Shown one piece after another: positions 30,416 to 40,506 of a stretch of 64,000 nucleotides of DNA. Numbering within the stretch: the first letter of the stretch is position 1; each line of letters begins with the position of its first letter. The translations under genes were made by a program, and so were the position numbers. The DNA is from Paramacrobiotus metropolitanus. Its lineage: Eukaryota; Tardigrada; Eutardigrada; Parachela; Macrobiotidae. Under the pieces are notes generated by a model. It was not told the origin of the DNA and searched no databases. It saw nothing but the letters and a program-made list of their open reading frames with translations. The stretch is from contig NW_026570223.1 in assembly GCF_019649055.1 (NCBI RefSeq), positions 1,054,001 through 1,118,000 on the forward strand, read 5' to 3'.

Positions 30416-33194
30416 GTTAACAGAAATTTACGGAAAGTCCGCATTCCGGTTAAATTGTACGAAAGTCACAACAGATGCAAACACTCGCAATATAATATAC
30501 TTCTACGGGAAGTTGTTTTTCGTAGGAACTATACAAAGCAATTGTTACTTTATAGTATACTCCTAATAGCGCAGACTCGACAAAAACTTTATAATATTTA
30601 TTATTTTTGCCGCATACGTGTATAACTGACTGCGTAAGCTTCTCGAATAGCTTAGTAATGCCAATAATCTCTGCGAGCCAGCAATTCTGCTTTCGATTTA
30701 AGAAACGCAGTTTCTTTCCAAGGCGACATCAAATACTTGGCTCACGTACAAATTAAGTAGGATTGTGATGGTGAAAAGATTTGGCAACGTGTATGCAGAA
30801 TACTCGGAAACTACTAAAGCTATCAGAAAAGCATGGTGCTTTTAGTTACCTCATAAAATCATTGACGTCTGAGGAATAGAAACTAGAATGCATTTGCGTT
30901 GTGGTTATCTGCGGTTTAAGGGATTATTGCTTGATATCGAAAGCTGAATAACACCCTTATAAACACGATTCAGTAAATTCGGTGCGGTGAGGTGAGCTGA
31001 TAAAGGTCGTAGAACGTATGGTGCTGTGACCTGTCGCTAATGGTAAGATCCAAGATTATATGCCTCTGGGGAGCTTTCAAGTCTGCCGCCCCTTGTAAGC
31101 ACGAGCTGCTATATTAGCACGGAAAAAGTCTTATGCCAAACAGAGTTTATCTGAATTCTGAAATCATTTTTGGTCGTAAAAAAATTAAAAAAAGAAAGCA
31201 GAAAACGACCTAAAACCTATTATGAAACCAACACTTCCAAGTCACACACCCTTTACAGCAACAGTTTCCAAGGAAAAAATCCAACCCAACAGTTTCCAAA
31301 TTCAAAATTTCCGCCTTGATTTTCAGGAACCAATGCTCGTGTCCAAGTGAACAACAGACCCGCGCGCACCATACTGTATTAACGCAGTGCCAACCCGGAT
31401 GTATGGCAGTTGGAGTGCGTGATAATGGTGGAGCAATGGGCAACTTAAGACGCAAAAATGTTTTCGTGTTCGTAATGAGCCGGATCTGACCGGAACAGGC
31501 AGGCAATGAGAGGGACTTACGCCCCCGTCCCAGCAGTTCAGATGCAGTGCAGTCAGTGGCTTTACGATTGGATCGTATACATTTGATCACAGGTGTAACG
31601 ATCCGTCCCTTCCGCTCTATTCCGCCGCGTCGTGTCTTTTAGGCGATTACCTGGCGATAACGTATTGCGCCGTATGGTACAGAACTGCAACGTTGGCGCA
31701 GGTGTATCGTGAGCTGTAGATTGTCAGTTGATGCCAGATTTTTGCCCAGATTTATGTTTTCGATTTTTTATGTTAAAAAGTCTCTTTATATCCTTGTCTC
31801 GCTCCCGTTTCACATCTGCAGCAGAGAGTCTCCCGCGTAGAGAAGAGCACTTTTAGAGCAGTGTAAATAGAGATTTTCGGGGAGTGCACTGCAAGTCTGC
31901 AACAAACGGGCTAATCTTATGGTTAGCCAGGGCTGTCGGGTGGTGCGGTTTATACTAACAAAAAATACATAACCCTCGAGGCAGCGCCGTAGGCGACGCC
32001 GAGCTGCTGTGCATCTGGAACGCGAGGCAGAAAGTAAAACATTGTGCGCAACAGTTCTTTATAAAAGAGCTTGAGCAGGTTTAACTGTGTTAGGACGTTT
32101 TTACAGCATCACTATCACTACTTGTGTTTTCGACCGTTACTTTGTTAAACCACAGGCCAGCTCAAATTAAAATCAGCAGATTAAAATCATTTTTAAGCAA
32201 AAAATTGGAACGACACTGGCTGCATACTGTTGTATGCAGCCAACGGAGTACCGAAATGTAGGAGTACCGAAATCTGCGTCGTAAATTTCTTACGTTGCCG
32301 GGTTCGGGTTTTGAATGTAAGGTTAATCCGCCCAGTACGTATTTATTCATAAATGATAAAGGAACTGAAGCATAGCGAGGTTTTAGCTCGGTGGAAAAAT
32401 CTAAGAACTTGGGTGGCTTAAGAAGTAGATTAACTGTTACACTGTTAATTACTTCGCGAGGACATTACGTGACTAAAAAAGCGCAAATATCCTTGTATGG
32501 TCTATAGCTAATTTTTGCCGCAATTTGACCATCCGGGTGATATGCGCGCTTTGCTCCCCGAGTGCAGCTAATAGACTGCAGGGGATTCCCCAGAGCCGGG
32601 CGAATCCTGGAAAAAACGTAAGCTTACATGATCTACGACCTTTATAAGCTCACACCATCGCCCAGTAAATCGTGTTGTTACCGGGTATCGTTCTCCTTAT
32701 GAATGTCATTCTGCTTATGATATCAAGCAACACCTAAAGGGCAGAATAGCCAGCACACGGCGCATATTTTTCGTAAGACGTCGGCGACTGGAAGAAAAAA
32801 GAACACCTTATGTGCTACTTACAGTTTCTCAGCAAACTGCTTGCAATGGTGCAAAATATTTTTATCGGTACAATCCCATTCAGCACGCGAGAAAAGGATT
32901 ATCACGCGGCCTTCTCAACATACTTCTAAAATCAAGAGCAGAACTGGCATCCGGATAACTGTTGCCAAAGCTACCATAAGCTATCCAGGACAGGCTCATA
33001 CGGTCGGTCCCACATTTACATGGTAAATCAAAATTTCTGCTAATTTTTTAAATCTTTCCAGAGTTTTCTTACAACCGAATTCCGGTTACCAAAAAAGAAA
33101 TCTTGCGGGTATCACCAGGATTTACTGTACATCAGTTACAGTGGACGCACCTTTACCGCGGTGTAAACTTCCCGTTGAAATAAATCCTGCAAAG
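30416..33194. other. Spacer between two divergent receptor copies
   Basis: The left part holds blocks 1 and 2 belonging to the decayed copy at 29360. The right part (about 32570-32720 and 32820-32900) holds the same blocks in reverse orientation, upstream of the plus-strand receptor at 33195. Between them (31200-32560) I see no gene. The 126-codon minus frame at 31210-31590 has no recognisable content. Confidence 0.5.
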
Positions 33195-34100
33195 ATGGTC
33201 CACATAACAAAGACACCCAACGCCACTGAACAGCGTTATTTGGTTGCCTCGCACTGGGATCACCTTCAGTCATGGATAGCCAGCATTTGTGCCATTGCTT
33301 TAGTGTTGAACGCATTCCTCTTGTATATTCTTGTCGCGAAAATTCGCCCGTGGACATCGTTTTCCATTTACATTTTGCTTCTCGCATGCAGCAACATCCT
33401 CTACGTAACCACGTTTAGTCCAGCTTTTCTGTTAGTTAAGGATCTCCTCCCACCGCATTTAATCCCGGCGTTCTGCGTTGTGTATGCATTAATTCGGCAA
33501 CCGGTCGGTTGTATTCTACCGGTTTGTCATATGCTGATGTGTCTGAACCGAATTTGTGCCATTATTGCTCCATTCTTTTACAAACGATATCATACGAAAA
33601 GGTTTTCATGGGGCATTAATTTGACTGTCATAACCGTATCAGTCGTCTTCACCTTCCCGGCTTTGATCAATTACCTGGTCAACTATATGGATACTTCGAT
33701 GCTCAACAAATGCTCTGTGCCGTTTTATTCTCCGAGTCTGCAGAGTTGGACAGTGGCCGTGGCGGCAGTATTCTACAATGCTCCAGAAATTATCATCGTT
33801 TTGAGTTATCCGATTTTCTTGTATTTCCGCCTGAAACATAACGCAAGGAAGACAAAATCGCAAGGAAACCACCGGCTACCAGCTCCGCGAGTATCGCGAC
33901 CGTTTGTGGTTTTGACGCTTCTTACGATAAGCGTCGTTATTTGCTGGACACCGGCAAATATGTACTACTTAATTACCTCAGAAAATCCGACATTTTACTT
34001 TGTGACCATCTTGTTGAAGTTTATTCACTGCGCTTTGGATCCAATTCTCTTGATTATATCGATCGACGCTCTGAGAAGTGCAGCGCTTCACTGTCGCTAA
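33195..34100 (+). CDS. Rhodopsin-like 7TM receptor, right subgroup, intact
   Basis: A single-exon gene of 301 aa. I chose MVHITKTPN as the start because paralogs begin MANI; the open frame extends 18 codons further upstream without similarity. The transmembrane segments, LNRICA after TM3, YKRYHT loop, CWTPAN in TM6 and LDPILL in TM7 are all kept. Relative to the 311-aa paralog at 20775 it lacks ten residues in the third intracellular loop, an in-frame deletion that leaves the frame open. That loop contacts G proteins, so coupling could differ. It is the only intact right-subgroup receptor on the plus strand, implying an inversion or inverted duplication together with its upstream blocks. Confidence 0.9.
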   Translation: MVHITKTPNATEQRYLVASHWDHLQSWIASICAIALVLNAFLLYILVAKIRPWTSFSIYILLLACSNILYVTTFSPAFLLVKDLLPPHLIPAFCVVYALIRQPVGCILPVCHMLMCLNRICAIIAPFFYKRYHTKRFSWGINLTVITVSVVFTFPALINYLVNYMDTSMLNKCSVPFYSPSLQSWTVAVAAVFYNAPEIIIVLSYPIFLYFRLKHNARKTKSQGNHRLPAPRVSRPFVVLTLLTISVVICWTPANMYYLITSENPTFYFVTILLKFIHCALDPILLIISIDALRSAALHCR

Positions 34101-34756
34101 CCGCACTGGAATTAAGCGTTCTGATGTAATGTCAAGTCATAGGTTTTCGAAGTCTCTGGAGTCCCGGTTTCTGTTGCTGCACTTGATCGGAACCGCGTAC
34201 TTCGATATTATTATCAGGATTTGCAGAAAGCTATTTGAATAATACATACAACAAAGATAACTATAATTATTATGATTCTGATATAGTTTGGTTGTATTAT
34301 AATAGTATCTTATGATATGTACGATAACTCTAGGTATAAGAAGCGCACAAATAATGCTTATTATGCTCAAGACGATGATCGATAATGCCGAAACAAAGCT
34401 TTTCCGGTAAATATAAATATATTAAAATTTTCTAATTGGCTGTGCGCCCTTGATGCCGGGCGCATAGAATTTGGCTTTGCGCCCCGAATTTTTGATATAT
34501 GAATCTGGGGCAATTTTACCTCCACGCACGACTGCTCTACATTTGTATGTATGCTTTATATTTGTTTGCATTTTATTGTTTGAAGTACAAGCGGCAGCCG
34601 ACCTGGCAGACGTTGATAAAATAAAAGTAAAATTTCACGTTCAGCCTTATCAGAAATATCTGTATGTGTTCGCTTACAGAGCAAGCGGTAACTGTTAAAT
34701 GGTCAGAAAAGGCACCACGGCCGCGTTTTCTTCCAGTTTTTTCTTTGATGAGACAC
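34101..34756. other. AT-rich spacer
   Basis: No gene is visible. The section 34200-34440 is markedly AT-rich. Confidence 0.5.
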
Positions 34757-35203
34757 TTAGGGAGTCACCCGCAGCTGAGTGCTCCCTGTAGCGTTAAATC
34801 GTTTGCTTCTGCGAGGGCGATGTTGTTCGTTGTTAGGCGGTCCATGTTTTCTTGGCGTTTTCGATATCTTTTCGTTCTGGATAATGTGCTGCAGCCATCC
34901 ACGGAAATCTTGCTGCCTTTTATAACTGGAGTGCCCCGGGTTCATTTTCTGGACGATGTCCAGTGGTGAAGCACAGCAAGAAAACACGCAGTTGTCAGAT
35001 CCGGAAGCCTGTTTTGGAACAGGCAGTGGCATAAATCTTTGTGGCCGCACAAAGTCCAGATCTGCTGCAATATCCATGGATTCGGCTTCCAGCCGAGTAC
35101 ATGGATATCGTAAAGTTGTATTGTCTTCGGCCTTAATGGTTACGAAATGCGGACGCACATTGTACACCGGTTTGACAATCCGATGTCGTAAATTCGTAAT
35201 CAC
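34757..35203 (-). CDS. Hypothetical 148-aa protein
   Basis: A minus-strand open frame of 148 codons begins MITNLRHRIVKPVYNVRPH and ends in a basic stretch (PRRSKRFNATGSTQLRVTP). It has a moderately acidic centre with three cysteines (NCVFSCCAS) and no signal peptide, membrane segment or repeat. Codon choice looks natural by eye rather than low-complexity. I do not recognise a family. It could be a small single-exon gene, one exon of a larger gene or chance. It sits between receptor-derived segments with nothing obvious in common with them. Confidence 0.35.
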   Translation of the reverse strand: MITNLRHRIVKPVYNVRPHFVTIKAEDNTTLRYPCTRLEAESMDIAADLDFVRPQRFMPLPVPKQASGSDNCVFSCCASPLDIVQKMNPGHSSYKRQQDFRGWLQHIIQNEKISKTPRKHGPPNNEQHRPRRSKRFNATGSTQLRVTP

Positions 35204-35454
35204 TGCGCACCTTTTGTATGACAGTGTAATTAGGCTGGCACAGCCATGAAAGGTGCAAGTATCCAGTGAGTCTCCAATTAGTGCAGAGGCTAGCGCACAA
35301 ACGGCGCCAACTACTCTGACGTCAATATATTATAACCAAGTTCCAACAACGATTCGACATCGGTTCATAAACTGCGCAGCGACCGGCAGCTGTCCCGACT
35401 TATCTGTTCCTTCCACCGCGTCCTGTACGTCGGGGCGCATAGCAGTCACCTAAA

Positions 35455-35690
35455 ATTTATGGACAAAATACGATTCTGGGAATTAAGCGCGGTGAGGTGA
35501 CTCAGGTGAGCTTATGAAGGTGGTTGCAGATCGTTACATGCTGTCGGTAAAACCCAAAATCTGTATTACCCTTGGCCTTGGAAACTGTCAGCAGTGTGCA
35601 AGCATGAATTTTTCGCATCACTACGGTAGTATTCATAAATATGGTAGTGTGCCAAACAGTACTGATATTAAACTGCGAAGCGTGAGGTGT
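35455..35690. repeat. Orphan copy of receptor upstream block 2
   Basis: This segment repeats the block 2 words seen upstream of minus-strand receptors (GCGGTGAGGTGA, GAGCTTATGAAGGT, GGTAAAACCCAAAATCTG, GCAGTGTGCAAGCATGA). No receptor coding sequence follows in the expected position to the left. It marks a receptor copy whose coding part was lost or moved. Confidence 0.6.
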
Positions 35691-37136
35691 GCTGCATTTC
35701 GTCGATAGCAAATTTTTGTCTTCTGTAGACACAAACTTCACGAAACTCGCCATCCGAACTGTCGCCATCGCAGCTTGTCACCGCAATCCGAAGGCGATAT
35801 CGTATAGTTATATGTTTCCAGGTGACTGGCTTTGTATTGTGCTCCATTATTTCCGAAAAATTCCGTTATTTTTTTATGTACTCGTACGGTCGTTTAAATA
35901 ACCACCTGCAGTAAGTGAAAGGGGAATTGTAGTTCAAAGTGCCCATCGTGAATTACAATTCCCACGAATCGTTTTTTTCTTTATCCAATTATACATAACA
36001 GGATCTGAAATTTTAAGAATATCTTGAATCGTTTCCCTGCAACTGCGTCGCTAAAAAACACCGACGAATCAAGTAAGCTACAGATACAGGAATGCATTGT
36101 CAATGACTTAATGGTAAGTGCAGCGAAGTGGTCCTTTGTTCTTAATTCTTTAATCCGCATGCATCGAGTGACCGTCATCCATCCACAAACTACCGATCCG
36201 CATTCCCGTATAGCGTTGTACTCGTATCTTTCGCAGCAATGTTGTGCCCGCCGGCTGTTGTTAGCAAAGCGTCCGTTGACTTGCAGAATATTAATTTTGT
36301 ACATGCCGATAATCCTGGTTAGTATAATTATTCCTTTGTGTCGTCCATAATTCGACGACTGTTTTTTGTAGGTTTTTTGGTAGTCTAACTTCTGTATTGC
36401 GAACACCGTTCATCGCAGCTAAGTTAACGCAATAGCTACAGCATCATAAATACAAAGGCCCACGTAGCAGAGCTCAGATTTAAAACAAAATTGATTACAA
36501 CACTGCCCATCTGCTTTATTTTAAATTTTACTCGACAGTACTATAAGTCTGTAATTATTATGATATCAAGAAAGTCGGCGCTGGCAGAAATCCGTGGAAA
36601 TAAATTTAAAATAAAAGTCTAAACATGAAAACAGCGTAAGCCATATAAAATTAATGCGAACTCTCAGATCATCGCCACTTTCTTCTCATTTTATTTAGTT
36701 GCCGTCAGGTCATGCATAAAAGGATCAACAGTCACACATACTTTGCACTTAGACTTGCAGGATGCTGCAGCGACCTGTCTCAAGGCATCGATCGATACCA
36801 CAAGCAACACCGGGTCTCTGCTCCTCTTTCATAAATGGAATTTTCTCCTCTCACTTTAGATTCGTACCCTGTGGATTTAATCGGATACAGGCTGCCAACT
36901 AATATGGTAGCTACACGCTACAGTGGGTAGCTACGTACGCCTACCTAGTGGTTTCGAAGAATACGCATCAGCATCTTTAATGACCTTTGGACAAGCCGAA
37001 ACCAAGAAAACACCGTTACAGAAAGTTCACGCCCGTGCACTCATTAGCGGGGAGAGAAGCCAGATCGATGATCGGCAGAATCCACGAAATTAGTGCAATA
37101 TTACATGACATGACAATCCATTCAGAGTTTCAGACG
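35691..37136. other. Spacer with a receptor relic
   Basis: Apart from the small receptor relic at 36754-36815 I see no gene. Open frames at 35981-36406 and 36024-36350 lie on opposite strands of the same DNA and have no recognisable content. Confidence 0.5.
36754..36815 (-). pseudogene. C-terminal relic of a left-subgroup 7TM receptor
   Basis: Read on the minus strand, this gives DPVLLVVSIDALRQV followed by AAASCK, almost the same as the end of the split receptor at 6995-11285 (DPVLLAVSIDALRQVAVASCKF). Nothing recognisable as receptor precedes it. The left subgroup otherwise occurs only at the left end of the window, so this is a distant fragment of that subgroup. Confidence 0.7.
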
Positions 37137-38072
37137 TTAGCGACAGTGGAGCACCGCAGTCCTCAAAGCGTCAATCGACATAATCAACAAAATCGGATCA
37201 AGAGCACAGTGCACAAACTTCAACAGAAGGCTCACTAGAAAGAACGTAGGGTTCTGGGAGTTGATCGAGTAGTAGATATTTGCTGGTGTCCAGCAAATAA
37301 TGACGCTTATCGTAAGAAGCGTTAAAACTACAAAAGGTCGCGATGCGCGTTGTGGAAGATGCCGCTGGTTTCTTTGTAGTATGGTGATTTTGGAAGTTTC
37401 GCTTCCATTGGAGGCGGTGACAATGTTACGTTTCAGGCGGAAATACAAGAATGCAGGATAACTCAGGACGATGATAATTTCTGGAGCGTTATAGAATACT
37501 GCTGCCCAGGCCACCGTCCATCTCCGCAGACTCGGGGAATAATACGAAACGGCGCATTTATCAAGCATCGAGGCGTCCATATAGTTGACCAGGTAATTGA
37601 TCAGAGGCGGAAGAGTGAAGACGATTGAAACGGTTATCATGACCAAATTAACGCCCCAGGCAAACCTTTTTGTGTGATATCGTTTGTAAAAAAACGGAGC
37701 AATAATCGCGCAAATGCGGTTAAGACACATCAGCATATGACAAACCGGTAGAATGCAACCGACCGGTTGACGAACAAATGCTTGTATAATGCAGAACGGC
37801 GGGATCAAATATTCTGGAAGGTAATCCTTGATTAACAGGAAAGCTGGGCTAACAAAAATCACGTAAAGAATATTGTTGCACGCCAGAACAAGAATGTAGA
37901 TCGTAAAAGAAGTCAACGGACGAGTTTTCACAATGAGAATGTATATAAGAAATGCGTTCAGCAGCAAGGCTACTGCACAAATACTGGTTAGCGACGATTG
38001 AAGGTCATCCCAGTGTGAAGCAATCAAATACCGTTGTTCGGAGACATTGCTTGTCTTTGATATGTTGGCCAT
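37137..38072 (-). CDS. Rhodopsin-like 7TM receptor, right subgroup, intact
   Basis: A single-exon gene of 311 aa beginning MANISKTSNVSEQRYLIASH. N-terminal sequons, TM3 ending CLNRICAII, the YKRYHTKRF loop, CWTPAN in TM6 and LDPILL in TM7 are all present. The second extracellular loop keeps its cysteine (LDKCAVSYY). The third intracellular loop is NGSETSKITILQRNQRH, close in layout to the receptors at 16684 and 20775 but divergent in residues. Blocks 1 (about 38280-38430) and 2 (about 38540-38720) lie upstream at the same spacing as in those genes. Orphan receptor. Confidence 0.92.
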   Translation of the reverse strand: MANISKTSNVSEQRYLIASHWDDLQSSLTSICAVALLLNAFLIYILIVKTRPLTSFTIYILVLACNNILYVIFVSPAFLLIKDYLPEYLIPPFCIIQAFVRQPVGCILPVCHMLMCLNRICAIIAPFFYKRYHTKRFAWGVNLVMITVSIVFTLPPLINYLVNYMDASMLDKCAVSYYSPSLRRWTVAWAAVFYNAPEIIIVLSYPAFLYFRLKRNIVTASNGSETSKITILQRNQRHLPQRASRPFVVLTLLTISVIICWTPANIYYSINSQNPTFFLVSLLLKFVHCALDPILLIMSIDALRTAVLHCR

Positions 38073-40506
38073 TTTAGTTGAACTTTAATTGGTGTTCGCA
38101 CTCCAGTTATAATGTACGACAATCCACAATCGATGGAGACACTCGCGATATGCCCAAGGAGTTTTAATTAAAGAAACACTGCACGGATAGCAGTTATTAG
38201 CAAAGTATACACGCACCGAAAAAACGCAGATTTGACAAAAACTAACGCATGTTTAGTTTACTGTATAAACTTCTGAGATAATGATGCCGATAATTCTCTG
38301 CAAGCCAGAAATTGTGCTTTTGATTTAAATTGTGAGTATTTTATGAGGCGGCATCAAAATTCTTTAGCTCGCGTGCAAAATAGGTTGTAATGGGGAAAAC
38401 GTTTCTAAACGTTGCAAGCAGGATACCCAGAAAGTGCTCAGACATCAAAAGGGCATGGTCTTTCTAGTTGAAGTCGTTGGCGTCTTATGTTTAAAACGCA
38501 TCTGCGTTGTAGTTATCATGCCATTTAAGGATATTTGATATGAGAAGCTGAACGGTACCCATAAGAATACGGTCCAATTAATTCAGCGTGGCTAGATAAG
38601 CTTACGAATCTCGTCGATCGTATGGTGATGTGGCTAAAACCCAAGATTTAAAGGTCTCTTGGGAGCCTCCAACAGTGCGCTGTATCTTGGTGGCACGAGC
38701 TTCCACATCGCCACGGGTAAAATGGTGCAGGTAGTATTTGGTCCTATACCATGCTAAACCGCGCTGATATTAATTATTTTAAGTAACGTTCGGTAACGGT
38801 ACAGTATTGTGCAACCACCACCCGTCAGGCTTTTAAAATCGGATAGTATCTAATTACCATAACCACAGAACTTATTACTCACAGTCACGATTACAACAGA
38901 AACTTTTTTAAGTACAGTGACAATAAATTGCAGACTGTATATATATCAGTTAGAAGCTTACTCCGGAGTTTTTCAAAAAATTTACAAGGTTTATCGTGTA
39001 CATTAAACATAATACGAATTAAGTGCTAATAACTATGCAAATCTGTATTTCACAAAACAAAACAGAAAATCTATGTGTAAAGGGCAAATACATAAATTAC
39101 GTATTTCACTTATTGGGTTTTTGTGAGCTCTTTTAACACAGAATTATTCGCTGTTATTTTTAGGGCTGTAGCTGTTAATAGTCTTTAATTACCCGCAAAA
39201 AATGCGAATAGTAAGTTACACCAATCACCGAAGCCGTTCTAAAAACTACGAACACGTCCCCGTTGTCTTTCATACGTACAGTACGAGTATGGTTAATATT
39301 CGAGGATTCGAGGACAGACAGTGAGGCACTATGCACTTCCGCAGTGTGTAGTCCTGTAAAGCATTGTACATACTGTAATAATAATAATACAGCCCCCTGC
39401 TGCTACCTTTCAACCGCTATAAGCGGGATTTTAAAAAAACGTGGGCTTGAGTCATTTAACATGCTTCAACACGTCACGCCACATAAATTTGCGTATCCAA
39501 CGTAAATAGTATTACACTATTACGCAACAACTCTGCACGTACTGTACAGTCATCTGTGATATGCCTTGTAATGTTATGTTTAGCATGTCTTGTTAATTAT
39601 TTATTACCATCGTAATTAATATCTGTGCTTTTTTAACAGTATTGCCTTTGCTTTGCAATACATATCACGGTGGTATTCGATTAAATAGTATCGATCTCAA
39701 ATTATTAACTGCAACATGCCCGGGCAAAATATTATAAATGAAAAATTAGACAAGATAAATTATAAAACATAAGATTACAAAATTAGAATATAGTATGTCT
39801 TGCATTACACTACGATGCGTGTATGCATTACTGAGCGCGATTTATCTGCATTTTCTTAAAAGGGACCAGGTACCGGGCCATTTCTCTTAAGGCGGTCGAA
39901 GGGTAGCAGGACGGGCTGCATTATAAATTAATGTTTTAAGGTGGAGCAGCTTGAGGAAGTTTGCAGACAAGGCGTTTGCTGAAGCTGTTTTCTATGTAGC
40001 AATACTCCATCCAGCCACATTCAGTGCGAAAGCATCAAATTTTGGCATTATTTTAAACAATTTTTATTATCAAATGCAAAAAACATACCGGCTGCACTGT
40101 TGCACATACAGTACTGTGCGTTCTCTGATTGTACAATACATGCCGTTAAAAGAGCACGTGAGTATACGCACGAGCGTCAGCTTTAATCGGAGAGCGGAAT
40201 TGCATATCCTTCAGATGCCACTGGTATTCCCGAGACGGCGTAAATCACAAAAATAGCTCTTTCAAATCTTGGCACGAAAACACTGCGCAGAGATAAGCCA
40301 GGTAAACTCCACAGTTACCGAACTGAACAGAAAATCATCTTAAAATCGTAATGAATGATACCTATTAACCATTTTAAAATCAGAAGAATCAAAGAAGACA
40401 GCCATTTTAAAATCAGAAGACACAAAATACTATACAGTCCATTTCTCGTGTTGATGAAAGCCACGGCCTACAAGAATGATAACGGGGAAGCGATTGTTCT
40501 CATGCT
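38073..40506. other. Receptor upstream blocks, then featureless DNA up to CHMP5
   Basis: 38280-38720 holds family blocks 1 and 2. From there to 40506 I see no supportable gene. This stretch is the boundary between the amplified family region and the conserved genes to the right. Confidence 0.55.

Noticed and set aside
31210-31590. 126-codon minus-strand frame in a receptor spacer
   Set aside because: It has no domain, no conserved neighbour and no splice context, and its composition looks random.
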